A stretch of DNA of 64,000 nt from Azovibrio restrictus DSM 23866 (GTDB lineage Bacteria; Pseudomonadota; Gammaproteobacteria; Burkholderiales; Rhodocyclaceae), in NCBI RefSeq assembly GCF_000429665.1, contig NZ_AUCH01000003.1:229068-293067 (forward strand), read 5' to 3'. Shown here piece after piece: positions 49,794-57,148 of the stretch. Position numbers and translations under genes: made by a program. A model generated the notes under the pieces. That model did no database searches, was not told where the DNA came from, and worked only from the letters and a program-made list of their open reading frames with translations. Position 1 is the first letter of the stretch; every line of letters begins with the position of its first letter.

Positions 49794-50000
49794 ATGAAAA
49801 CATCGATAGCCTTGATCCTGTTGCCGCTGTTGCTGACTGCCTGCGGCATCGAATCGGCCGGCAGCGCCGCCACCGCCGCCGCCGCGAAAAAGCAGGAAAT
49901 CGAGCAGGGCAAGCAGACCATGCAGCAGTTCCAGCAAAAGCTGGACGCCGCCAATCAGGCCGCCCAGCAGCGCACCGATCAGGCCGACGCCGAAAAATAG
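49794..50000 (+). CDS. Small predicted lipoprotein
   Basis: 68-residue product with a lipoprotein signal (MKTSIALILLPLLLTACG; lipobox LTAC-G, lipidated Cys at 17) and a hydrophilic, Gln/Ala/Lys-rich helical tail (KKQEIEQGKQTMQQFQQKLD) likely to form a coiled coil. GAAGGGA lies 8 bases upstream of ATG 49794. No family is recognised. It stands alone between an IS66 remnant and a convergent unknown gene. It may be a small envelope protein; function unknown. Confidence 0.65.
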   Translation: MKTSIALILLPLLLTACGIESAGSAATAAAAKKQEIEQGKQTMQQFQQKLDAANQAAQQRTDQADAEK

Positions 50001-50068
50001 TCCGGTATCCTGCAGAAGGTCACCGGTGCGCACAGCAGCTTAAGTTCCAAACCGAATGCAGCACTACG

Positions 50069-51313
50069 CTAGCACTGCAGCCAGCCCCGCTCGCGCAGCA
50101 GGGCCAGGCGTCCAGGGGGCAGGTAGGCTTTCATTTTCGTGCGGGGATCCACCTCCCCCGAGTTGTCCGCCAGCACCACCACGAAATCATCCGTCACCGG
50201 GGTGATCCCGGACCAGTCCAGCAAATTGAGCTGCCGGGCCACTTCCAGCAGCACTTTCCGGCCTGAAGCCTGGCTGCCCCGATCGGCCATCAGGGCCTTG
50301 TGGCGCAGGCACAGGCTGGTGAGCGTTTCATCGTCATCCAGCCAGCGTTCATGGGCATCTCCGACAGCACGGATCTCGTCCGGAGCCCACAAGTAATAAC
50401 CCGGCGTTTCCGTCACCCCGGCCCGCCACGATTGCCGCCCCCAAACCAGGAATGGCGGCCAGGCGGCATCGAAATCCTCCTCGGTATAGCAGAGCAGCAA
50501 AGCGTACAGGGGCTCGTCCAGGGCCGCCTGGCGGACCAGCTCGGGAATCCGGCTCAGCAGCCGCTCCGTGATGGCCGCCGCCAGCTCCGGAATGCGCTCC
50601 CCTTGCACCGGGCGGCGGTAGCGGGTCCGGGCTTTTTCCACGGCTAGCCCTCCGGCATCGGTCCTGCAGAAGCTGATCCGCTCCAGCCCCCCGTCCCCAT
50701 CGACTTCATAGTCGTAACGGTAATGGCAAGGCGCTCCGCCATCGTCAGTCTCCACGCCCTGCTTGCCAACAACCCTGCCCTGATCCCAGCGGAAAAATTC
50801 CGCCGAGGCGAGCATCTGCCAGGCCGAGCGAAAACGGCTGTACTGGGCCTGCAAACGGCCATCGGCATCGAGCAGGGAAAGTTTCGCGGCATGGACCTTC
50901 CAGCTGCCGGCGTCCTGGTCCAGGCTGAATACCAGCTTGGTGATCCGGCCCGCCCCATGCAGCCAGATGTCCTGGAAGCTGCCGTAGGCTGAGGCCATGA
51001 CGATCCGTCCGGCGGCATCAAAGCCGCAGCGCACATGATCCTGCTCCCTGGCCTTGTCCTCCCTGAGCCAGCGGCCCCTGGGCGCCTTGAGAAAGCGGTA
51101 GTTGAGCTCGTATTCGAAGGGCTCATCCTGAACCATGGCACCACTGGCCCACCGCCAACTGACGACCTGGGCCAGGACGTTTTCCCGGAGACATCTGCCG
51201 GCCTCGGGATCCGCATAACGTTCGAACAGGGCCAGTACCTCATCGGCGCCGGCAAGAGCGGGCTGTGGGGAAAAAGCAGGGATTTCCGTCATCTTCCGGA
51301 CATGAAAATTCAT
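50069..51313 (-). CDS. Unrecognised 414-residue protein in a scar region
   Basis: I do not recognise this family. The product is soluble by eye, without signal peptide or membrane helix, acidic and rich in aromatic residues. The first half looks like beta-rich repeats (YELNYRFLKAPRGRWL, RYDYEVDGDGGLERISF); the second half is helical (AAITERLLSRIPELVRQA, LYALLLCYTEEDFDAAWPPF). It lacks obvious catalytic motifs. The look is reminiscent of cargo or immunity proteins but that is a guess. Start is uncertain: ATG 51313, GTG 51319 or ATG 51292. It is isolated between remnants of mobile genes, with somewhat lower GC than the core genes. Confidence 0.6.
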   Translation of the reverse strand: MNFHVRKMTEIPAFSPQPALAGADEVLALFERYADPEAGRCLRENVLAQVVSWRWASGAMVQDEPFEYELNYRFLKAPRGRWLREDKAREQDHVRCGFDAAGRIVMASAYGSFQDIWLHGAGRITKLVFSLDQDAGSWKVHAAKLSLLDADGRLQAQYSRFRSAWQMLASAEFFRWDQGRVVGKQGVETDDGGAPCHYRYDYEVDGDGGLERISFCRTDAGGLAVEKARTRYRRPVQGERIPELAAAITERLLSRIPELVRQAALDEPLYALLLCYTEEDFDAAWPPFLVWGRQSWRAGVTETPGYYLWAPDEIRAVGDAHERWLDDDETLTSLCLRHKALMADRGSQASGRKVLLEVARQLNLLDWSGITPVTDDFVVVLADNSGEVDPRTKMKAYLPPGRLALLRERGWLQC

Positions 51314-51533
51314 CACCACGGCATTATCCGGAGAAACACCAGCCCTCGCCAGGAGCCCCCAGGAGCCCCTATGAGGGCTGAAGCCCAGCCTCGGAGGCCC
51401 GAATCAGGGGCGGAGGAAAGAACACAAACCACAAAACCTCAGCCACAGCGCGCTGATGGAGATTTACTGGCTCATCGGCCACCGCATTCGCACCGAAGCG
51501 CTGGGCAACGAACGCGCCACCTACGGTGAGCAG

Positions 51534-51558
51534 ATTGTCTCGACACTGTCGAGACAAT
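51534..51558. repeat. Perfect inverted repeat 1 inside the DUF1016 remnant
   Basis: Arms ATTGTCTCGACA (51534-51545) and TGTCGAGACAAT (51547-51558) around a single C. It encodes the IVSTLSRQ segment. The outer 8 bases of each arm (ATTGTCTC/GAGACAAT) are the same as in the second repeat at 51642. Confidence 0.85.
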
Positions 51559-51641
51559 TGGAAGCCGACTACGGGCACGGCCTCTCCGCGAAGAAACTGC
51601 GCCACATACTGCGTTTTGCCGAAGCCATTCCCTCGGAAGAA

Positions 51642-51666
51642 ATTGTCTCCGCAGCGCGGAGACAAT
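51642..51666. repeat. Perfect inverted repeat 2 inside the DUF1016 remnant
   Basis: Arms ATTGTCTCCGC (51642-51652) and GCGGAGACAAT (51656-51666) around AGC. The outer arms match repeat 1 while the inner bases differ compensatorily, and both are 25 bases long. The start-to-start distance is 108 bases. Confidence 0.85.
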
Positions 51667-51873
51667 TGAGCTGGACGCACATCAAAATCCTGATACACAA
51701 ATGTGTCGGCAGAGAGGCAGGGGCATTGCCAGCCCGCTCGGGCCGGCAATCACCGAATTGCGTTTCCCTTGAGCCCAGAATTGCCCCCGGAGCCGTCACC
51801 AGCGTTATCGTCCGGCCTCCCTCGGGCGATACCGGCTGGAGGCGCCACCCGGCGGTAACGTGAGGATACCGCT

Positions 51874-53247
51874 TCAGCCGCCCGGCAGGCCCAGGCGCAC
51901 CTTCAGCCCTCCCAGGGGGCTGGTCTCCAGGTTCAGGCTGCCGCCGTACAGCCCGGCCAGGTCGGCGACGATGGAGAGGCCCAGGCCCGAGCCCGGCATG
52001 GCCTCGTCGGCGCGCACGCCGCGCTGCAGCACCGTTTCCCGCACCGCTTCCGGCAGGCCCGGGCCGTCATCCTCGATGGTGATCACGAGCTGGCCGTCGG
52101 AGCCGGACTCCAGGGCGACCTGTACCTGGCTTGCGGCCCATTTGCAGGCGTTGTCCAGGAGGTTGCCCAGCATTTCCTGGAAATCCTGGACGTCACCCCG
52201 GAAGGCCGCTTCTCCCCTCACGGGCAGCAGTTCCAGATGCAGGCCCCGTTCCCCATGCAGCTTGCCCATCACCCGCAGCAGGCCTTCCAGCAGCGGCCGC
52301 ACCGCCACCCGCTGGCCAGGCAGCTGGGCGGAGGCGGCCGCCCGGGCCCGGGCCAGGTGGTAATCCACCTGGCGACGGGCGGTGCCGACCTGCTCCGTCA
52401 CCAGCCGCCCCAGCTCGCCGGGCTCCCGGGCCGCGGCGTTGGCGAGAATGGCCAGCGGCGTTTTCAGGGCATGGGCCAGGTTGCCGGCCTGGGTGCGGGC
52501 CCGCTCCAGGATCGCGGCGTCGTGGTCCAGGACGCCGTTGAATTCTTCCACCAGGGGCTGGATTTCCGCCGGGTAGCTGCCCTGCAGCCGCGCCGCCTCC
52601 CCGGTACGCACCCGGGCCAGGCTGTGACGCAGGCGTTCCAGGGGCCCCAGGGCCAGCTTCAGCTGCAGGAACACCGCCGCCACCAGCCCCAGGGCCAGAA
52701 GCCCCAGGGCCAGGGCCAGGATGCCGGCAAAGTCCCGCACCGGCTGGCGCAGCACCGCTTCGTCGATGGCCACCATGAGGCGCAGGGGGCCCGGGGAAGC
52801 ACTCTGGTCCGCCTCGGGCAGGATGACCCGGGAGAGGATCAGGAGGGGCACGCTGCCCGGGCCGGGCAGCCGGTATTCCTGCAGGGCGCCGGGGGCAGGT
52901 GCCGGCCCCGGGGGCAGGCTGAGGGCCCCGTCCCAGAGGGAGCGGGAGCGCAGCAGGGGCTGGCCGTCGGCGCCATCCACCTGCCAGTAGAGGCCGGAGT
53001 AGGGTTGTTTCAGGCGCGGGTCGCTCAGCTCCCGCAGGACCTGGGGCCGGCCCCCGGCATCCAGTTCCAGGTGGCCGGTGAGCTGGTTCAGGTGCATCAG
53101 CAGTTCGCCCCGGGCCTGGCGCTCCACGTGATCCTCGAACAGGTCCGTGAGGATCAGCCCGGTGATCACCAGGGTGGCCAGCACCCAGGCCAGGGTGCCG
53201 GACAGCAGCCGCCATCCCAGGGTGCCCGGCTGGAAGGGGCGGCTCAA
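51874..53247 (-). CDS. PhoQ-type sensor histidine kinase (third two-component system)
   Basis: 457-residue membrane kinase: TM1 at about 16-36, a periplasmic domain of about 130 residues, TM2 at about 172-195, HAMP, and the PhoQ-like H-box GNLAHALKTPLAIL (H259), N-box LGNLLDNACKWA, DDGPGLPE and GSGLGLSIV. Its ATG overlaps the regulator stop (ATGA). The order PepSY-regulator-kinase with a divergent cytochrome cluster suggests control of redox or metal functions. The signal is unknown; the periplasmic domain lacks the acidic cluster typical of magnesium-sensing PhoQ. Confidence 0.9.
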   Translation of the reverse strand: MSRPFQPGTLGWRLLSGTLAWVLATLVITGLILTDLFEDHVERQARGELLMHLNQLTGHLELDAGGRPQVLRELSDPRLKQPYSGLYWQVDGADGQPLLRSRSLWDGALSLPPGPAPAPGALQEYRLPGPGSVPLLILSRVILPEADQSASPGPLRLMVAIDEAVLRQPVRDFAGILALALGLLALGLVAAVFLQLKLALGPLERLRHSLARVRTGEAARLQGSYPAEIQPLVEEFNGVLDHDAAILERARTQAGNLAHALKTPLAILANAAAREPGELGRLVTEQVGTARRQVDYHLARARAAASAQLPGQRVAVRPLLEGLLRVMGKLHGERGLHLELLPVRGEAAFRGDVQDFQEMLGNLLDNACKWAASQVQVALESGSDGQLVITIEDDGPGLPEAVRETVLQRGVRADEAMPGSGLGLSIVADLAGLYGGSLNLETSPLGGLKVRLGLPGG

Positions 53248-53906
53248 GGACGGCCCGCCAGACGGTAGCCGAGGCCGCGCACGGTCTCGATCAGGTCCGG
53301 CGGCAGCTTCTTGCGCAGCCGAGCCACGAAGACTTCGATGGTGTTGGAATCCCGCTCGAAGTCCTGGGCGTAGAGGTGCTCGGTCAGCTCGGCCCGGGAG
53401 AGAACCTGATCCGGATGGTGCATCAGGTAGGCCAGCAGCCGGTATTCATGGCTGGTGAGATTGAGGGGGCTGCCGTCCAGGCTGATGCGCCGGGCCCGGG
53501 TGTCGAGCCGCAGGGGGCCGCAGACCACCTCGGCGGAGGCCAGGCCGTGGGCCCGGCGGATCAGGGCGCGCAGGCGGGCCAGGAGCTCCTCCATGTGGAA
53601 GGGCTTGGTCAGGTAATCGTCGGCCCCGGCGTCGATACCGGCCACCTTTTCGTGCCAGTTGTCCCGGGCCGTGAGGATCAGCACCGGCATGCTCCGGCCT
53701 CCGGCGCGCCAGCGGCTCAGCACCGTGAGCCCGTCGATGACCGGCAGACCCAGATCCAGGATCACCGCGTCGAAATCTTCTTCCTCCCCCAGGTACAGGG
53801 CGTCCCGGCCGTTGTCGGCCTTGACCGCCACGTGGCCAGCTGCCTCCAGGGCCTGGCCCAGCTGGGCAGCCAGATGGGGATCGTCCTCCACCACCAGGAT
53901 GCGCAT
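53244..53906 (-). CDS. PhoP-type response regulator (third two-component system)
   Basis: 220-residue OmpR-family regulator: RILVVEDDPHLAAQL, D51 in AVILDLGLPVIDGLTVL, DDYLTKPFHMEEL and a winged helix with LTSHEYRLLAYLMHHP, SNTIEVFVARLRKKL and ETVRGLGYRL. The start codon overlaps the PepSY stop codon, so PepSY, regulator and kinase form one operon. The 11-bp-phased repeat at 54298-54335 in the divergent promoter region is its likely binding site. Confidence 0.93.
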   Translation of the reverse strand: MRILVVEDDPHLAAQLGQALEAAGHVAVKADNGRDALYLGEEEDFDAVILDLGLPVIDGLTVLSRWRAGGRSMPVLILTARDNWHEKVAGIDAGADDYLTKPFHMEELLARLRALIRRAHGLASAEVVCGPLRLDTRARRISLDGSPLNLTSHEYRLLAYLMHHPDQVLSRAELTEHLYAQDFERDSNTIEVFVARLRKKLPPDLIETVRGLGYRLAGRP

Positions 53907-54238
53907 CAGGGTCTCCCTTCCGCGGCCCCGTGCCGATGCCTGCGACGCAGCAGGGTGCCGTCCCGGGCATCCAGCTCCAGCTTGCTCACCGCCCCGTCCG
54001 GGCGCAGCAGCTTGATCTCGTAGATCCACTGGCCGTGCTCCCGGTCCAGCTCCACTTCCAGCACCTGGCCCGGATAGTCTTTCTCCACCCGCTCCAGGAC
54101 CTGGCGCAGGGGCATGATTTCCCCGGCGGCCAGGGCCTTGCGGGCCCGTTCGTGGTCGGCCTCATCGGCCAGAAGCGGCCCGGGCTGCAGGCCCACGAGG
54201 CCGAGCAGGAGGACGATCACGGAGAGTTTTTTACGCAC
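53906..54238 (-). CDS. Secreted PepSY-domain protein
   Basis: 110-residue periplasmic protein with a signal peptide (KKLSVIVLLLGLVGLQPGPLLA) and one PepSY domain (EIMPLRQVLERVEKDYPGQVLEVELDRE, shown by its ends, then WIYEIKLLRPDG and the C-terminal LELDARDGTLLRRR). Such small PepSY proteins often precede PhoP/Q-like genes and may modulate the sensor or a flavocytochrome partner; that is inference. First gene of the minus-strand operon and divergent from the DUF1924 cytochrome gene. GGAGTG lies just upstream of the ATG. Confidence 0.88.
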   Translation of the reverse strand: MRKKLSVIVLLLGLVGLQPGPLLADEADHERARKALAAGEIMPLRQVLERVEKDYPGQVLEVELDREHGQWIYEIKLLRPDGAVSKLELDARDGTLLRRRHRHGAAEGRP

Positions 54239-54297
54239 GGGAGCACTCCTAAGCCGGGGACGGGACAGGGACCGGCCACACCCTAAACCGGAAAAGC

Positions 54298-54335
54298 TGA
54301 ACCCAGGGTGAACAGGGGTTTCAGGATCAGTTCAG
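54298..54335. promoter_or_regulatory. 11-bp-phased pentamer array between PepSY and cytochrome operons
   Basis: TGAAC at 54298 and 54309 is followed by TTCAG at 54320 and 54331, so four related pentamers sit exactly 11 bases apart; the second pair is close to the reverse complement of the first (GTTCA/CTGAA). This is the spacing expected for OmpR-family dimers arranged on both strands of a divergent promoter. The neighbouring regulator at 53244-53906 is the probable ligand. Confidence 0.55.
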
Positions 54336-54384
54336 CCAGCCCGGCGCAAAGTACGGCCCATGGACCCACACCAAGGATGAAACC

Positions 54385-54789
54385 ATGAATCGCCATCACC
54401 TCACAATCGCCCTCTTGAGTCTGACCTGCCTGACCGTCCAGGCCGGCCCCCGGGAGGATCTGCTGGCCGGCTACGCCCGGGAAGCGGGCCTGGCCGGCCC
54501 CGCCGCCTTGTCCGCCAGCCGGGGCGAAGCCCTGCACCAACGCCAGGCCGGAGGCGGCAAGGCGGACACGCCTTCCTGCACCACCTGCCACCAGAGCGAC
54601 ATCCGCCAGCCGGGCCGTACCCCGAGCGGCAAGCGCATCGAACCCATGGCCCTGTCGGCCAGCCCGGAGCGGTACACCGACCCGGCCAAGCTGGAAAAGT
54701 GGTTCAAGCGCAATTGCAACGAAGTGCTGGGCCGGGCCTGCACCGCCCAGGAAAAGGGTGACTGGCTCACCTACGTCCAATCCCGCTGA
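54385..54789 (+). CDS. DUF1924 family c-type cytochrome
   Basis: 134-residue periplasmic protein with a signal peptide (cleaved near LTVQAG) and one haem site CTTCH at 65-69. The segments EDLLAGYAREAG, SASRGEALHQRQ and LEKWFKRNCNEVLGRACTAQEKGDW are typical of DUF1924 proteins. Two further cysteines (in RNCNEV and RACTAQ) do not form a CxxCH. It is first in a plus-strand operon with a diheme cytochrome and a flavocytochrome, suggesting electron transfer across the periplasm. A phased repeat array lies 50 bases upstream. Confidence 0.88.
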   Translation: MNRHHLTIALLSLTCLTVQAGPREDLLAGYAREAGLAGPAALSASRGEALHQRQAGGGKADTPSCTTCHQSDIRQPGRTPSGKRIEPMALSASPERYTDPAKLEKWFKRNCNEVLGRACTAQEKGDWLTYVQSR

Positions 54790-54801
54790 AAGGAGAACAG
54801 C

Positions 54802-55296
54802 ATGCCTGCCATGATCCGCCCTCTGCTCCTGGGCCTCGCCGCCCTGGGGATTTCCGCCCTGCTCTACAGCCGCGCCCAGGCCGGCGGCGACCACTACTTC
54901 CCTCCGGTGAAGCATGCCCAGACCCTGGCCGAATGCGGCAGCTGCCACCTGGCCTTCCCCGCCTCCATGCTGCCGGCTGCCTCCTGGGAAAAGATGATGG
55001 CCAACCTGGACCAGCACTTTGGCGACGACGCCAGCCTGGACCCCCAGACCACGGCCGCCATCACCCGCTACCTGGTGGACAACGCCGGGGACCGGGGCGG
55101 CCGCTCCTACGGCCGCAAGCTGCTGCGCGGCGTGGCGGCAGACGAAGCGCCCCAGCGCATCACCACCCTGCCCAAGTGGGTGAAGGAACACCGGGAAGTG
55201 CCCAAGTCCGACTGGAAGAAGAAGGACGTGGGCTCCAAGGCCAACTGCGCCGCCTGCCACAAGGAAGCGGAACAGGGCTACTTTGAAGAGGATTGA
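54802..55296 (+). CDS. Diheme cytochrome c (DHC family)
   Basis: 164-residue exported cytochrome with an N-terminal hydrophobic signal or anchor (about 5-22) and two haem motifs: CGSCH at 45-49 and CAACH at 149-153. The layout (HYFPPVKHAQTLAECGSCH, ASWEKMMANLDQHFGDDA, ITTLPKWVKEH) fits the diheme DHC family, found next to DUF1924 proteins and cytochrome b in other proteobacteria. AAGGAG ends 6 bases before ATG 54802. 12 bases after the DUF1924 gene; followed by the repeat element at 55297. Confidence 0.9.
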   Translation: MPAMIRPLLLGLAALGISALLYSRAQAGGDHYFPPVKHAQTLAECGSCHLAFPASMLPAASWEKMMANLDQHFGDDASLDPQTTAAITRYLVDNAGDRGGRSYGRKLLRGVAADEAPQRITTLPKWVKEHREVPKSDWKKKDVGSKANCAACHKEAEQGYFEED

Positions 55297-55465
55297 ACCT
55301 TAAAACCACAGTTAAACCACAGAGGCACAGAGACGCCGAGGAAAAACAAAGACTTGTCCTGGAAGGCCAGGTCACTTTCTAGGTGAGCGCAGAAGATGAT
55401 GCAAGCCATTGTTTTTTTAACTTCTCTGTGTCTTTGTGTCTCTGTGGTGAGGTTTTTAGGTTGAA
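55297..55465. repeat. MITE-like intergenic element with imperfect terminal inverted repeats
   Basis: The gap between the diheme cytochrome and the flavocytochrome is filled by an AT-rich element. Its left arm (AACCACAGAGGCACAGAGAC, 55315-55334) matches the reverse complement of its right arm (55430-55449) at 17 of 20 bases, with A-rich and T-rich flanks. The left arm also resembles 57937-57956. No ORF is inside. It separates otherwise operonic genes and supplies the sequence just before the flavocytochrome ribosome site (GAAGGAG). Confidence 0.7.
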
Positions 55466-55475
55466 GGAGCTGATC

Positions 55476-56798
55476 ATGAAAAAGCTGAGCACCACCGCCC
55501 TGCTGGGCGGCTTCATCGCCCTCCTGGTCCTGGCCTGGGGCGCCAATCTGCTGTTCGGGGCCGGTCTGCCCGCCGGCGATACCCTGTGGGTGATCCGGGC
55601 CGAAGCCCTGACGCTCTCGGGTCTTCTGGCCGTGGGGCTGATGTCCCTGATCATGGTGCTGGCCACCCGCCCGGTCTGGCTGGAAAAGCCTCTGGGCGGC
55701 ATGGACCGGATCTACCGGGCGCACAAGTGGGCCGGCATCCTGGCCGGCATCGCCGTGCTGCTCCACTGGGGCGCTGACGAAGCCGGCGACCCCATCAAGG
55801 CGCTGATCGGCCGGAGCGGCAAGGTGGTCCGGGAACACGGGCCGGAACTCTATGAATCCCTGCTGCACCTGGGCAAGGAAATGGGCGAATGGGCCCTCTA
55901 CCCCCTGCTGGGCCTGATCCTCCTCACCCTGTTGCGCTGGTTTCCCTTCAAGCCCTGGCGCCTGCTGCACCGGGTCATGCCCGCGCTATACCTGATGGGC
56001 GTCTTCCACGGCCTGTTGCTGGCCCCCCTGGCCTGGTGGCAGCAGCCTGTCGGCTGGGTCATGGGACTGCTGATCGCCGCCGGCAGCTGGGGCGCCCTGC
56101 TCTCCCTGCTGGGCCGGATCGGCAAACAACGCCAATACCAGGGGGAAATCCTGGCCCTGGAGCAACCGGCGGCGGACGTCACGGAAATCACCTGCCGCAT
56201 GGAAGCCCCCTGGCCCGGCCACCGGGCCGGCCAGTTCGTGTTCCTCACCCTGCACGACCGGGAGGGCAGCCACCCCTTCACCATCGCCAGCGCGCCCCGG
56301 GAGGACGGCCATATCACCTTCGCCATCAAGGCCCTGGGGGATTACACCCGCAACCTGGCGGCCCGCCTCCAGGTCGGACAAAGCGTACGCGTGGAAGGTC
56401 CCTACGGCTGCTTCGACTTCCGGGGGGAAAAGCCCCAGGTGTGGATTGCCGGCGGCGTCGGCGTCACCCCCTTCCTGGCCGGGCTGGAAGCCCTGGGCCA
56501 GGCCCCGGCCACGCCCGTCAGCCTGCATTACTGCAGCCGCAGCCTGGCCAGGGACCCGTTTGCCGCCCAGTTGCAGACCCTGGCCGCCGGACTCCCCGGC
56601 GTACGCCTGCAGCTGCATGAAACAGACCGGGACGGCCCCCTGACGGTGGAAAAACTGCTGCAGCAGGAGCCACAACTGGCCGGCAGCGACATCTGGTTCT
56701 GCGGCCCCTCAGGCTTCGCCCGGACCCTGAAAACCGGCCTCAAGGCCCGCGGCCTGGGCCAGGTCCCCTTCCACCAGGAGGCTTTCGAGATGCGCTGA
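55476..56798 (+). CDS. Ferric reductase-like transmembrane flavoprotein with FAD/NAD(P)-binding domain
   Basis: 440-residue inner-membrane protein of the ferric reductase/NADPH oxidase superfamily. Six or so helices occupy residues 1-225, with histidines in paired positions for haem (RAHKWAGILAGIAVLLHWG, LLHRVMPALYLMGVFHGLL). The ferredoxin-reductase-like half has the FAD motif HPFTIASAP, KALGDYTRNLA and the nucleotide motif IAGGVGVTPFLAGLEAL, ending FCGPSGFARTLKTGL and FHQEAFEMR. GAAGGAG lies 7 bases before the ATG. It probably moves electrons from NAD(P)H across the membrane to the upstream cytochromes; direction and acceptor are inference. Confidence 0.88.
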   Translation: MKKLSTTALLGGFIALLVLAWGANLLFGAGLPAGDTLWVIRAEALTLSGLLAVGLMSLIMVLATRPVWLEKPLGGMDRIYRAHKWAGILAGIAVLLHWGADEAGDPIKALIGRSGKVVREHGPELYESLLHLGKEMGEWALYPLLGLILLTLLRWFPFKPWRLLHRVMPALYLMGVFHGLLLAPLAWWQQPVGWVMGLLIAAGSWGALLSLLGRIGKQRQYQGEILALEQPAADVTEITCRMEAPWPGHRAGQFVFLTLHDREGSHPFTIASAPREDGHITFAIKALGDYTRNLAARLQVGQSVRVEGPYGCFDFRGEKPQVWIAGGVGVTPFLAGLEALGQAPATPVSLHYCSRSLARDPFAAQLQTLAAGLPGVRLQLHETDRDGPLTVEKLLQQEPQLAGSDIWFCGPSGFARTLKTGLKARGLGQVPFHQEAFEMR

Positions 56799-56832
56799 CA
56801 GCCGCTCATCCCGAACAAATCGCGACAACCAC

Positions 56833-56853
56833 TGTAGCGCCATGCGCTACAAT
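56833..56853 (+). promoter_or_regulatory. higBA promoter with palindromic operator
   Basis: Arms TGTAGCGC (56833-56840) and GCGCTACA (56844-56851) pair perfectly around CAT. A -10-like TACAAT (56848-56853) overlaps the right arm, and the higB ATG is 6 bases further on. This is the expected place for HigA autorepression. Confidence 0.65.
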
Positions 56854-56859
56854 TCTGCC

Positions 56860-57138
56860 ATGATCAAGCATTTCCAACACAAGGGATTGCAAGCGTTTTT
56901 TGAGACGGGGAGCAAGGCCGGGATCAGACCTGACCATGCTCCCCGACTGGCACGCCAGTTGCGACAACTGAACGATGCCACCGCCCCACGTGAGATGAAC
57001 ATGCCTGGCTGGAAACTGCACCCGCTCACAGGCGATCTTGCAGGCCATTGGTCAGTCACCGTCAATGGCAACTGGCGCATGACCTTTGTCTTCGAAGGTG
57101 AGGATGCAATTCTGGTCGATTACCAGGACTATCACTGA
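56860..57138 (+). CDS. higB: HigB-type toxin (RelE superfamily)
   Basis: 92-residue basic protein matching the plasmid-maintenance killer/HigB family: MIKHFQHKGLQAFFETGSKAGI, then LARQLRQLNDATAPREMNMPGW, LHPLTGDLAGHWSVTVNGNW and the terminal RMTFVFEGEDAILVDYQDYH (each shown in parts). Family members are ribosome-dependent mRNA interferases. ATG 56860 gives the family start MIKxFxHKGL; an in-frame ATG at 56842 falls inside the operator. Toxin precedes antitoxin, as is usual for higBA. Lower GC than the core genes suggests acquisition. Confidence 0.92.
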   Translation: MIKHFQHKGLQAFFETGSKAGIRPDHAPRLARQLRQLNDATAPREMNMPGWKLHPLTGDLAGHWSVTVNGNWRMTFVFEGEDAILVDYQDYH

Positions 57139-57148
57139 AAGGAAAAAA

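Larger units (their letters stand above)
51423..51694 (+). pseudogene. Truncated YhcG/DUF1016 N-terminal domain fragment
   Basis: The frame (ATG at 51456 in the residual ORF, similarity from about 51438) encodes SALMEIYWLIGHRIR, ALGNERATYGEQIVSTLSRQ and AKKLRHILRFAEAIPSEEIV, ending in SWTHIKILIH. This matches the N-terminal domain of YhcG-like PDDEXK nuclease proteins as I recall them. After about 51694 the family sequence stops, the residual frame continuing to 51863 with unrelated residues; the nuclease domain is absent. The 5' end also lacks the usual first residues. It is therefore a broken gene. Two perfect inverted repeats lie within it. Confidence 0.7.
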
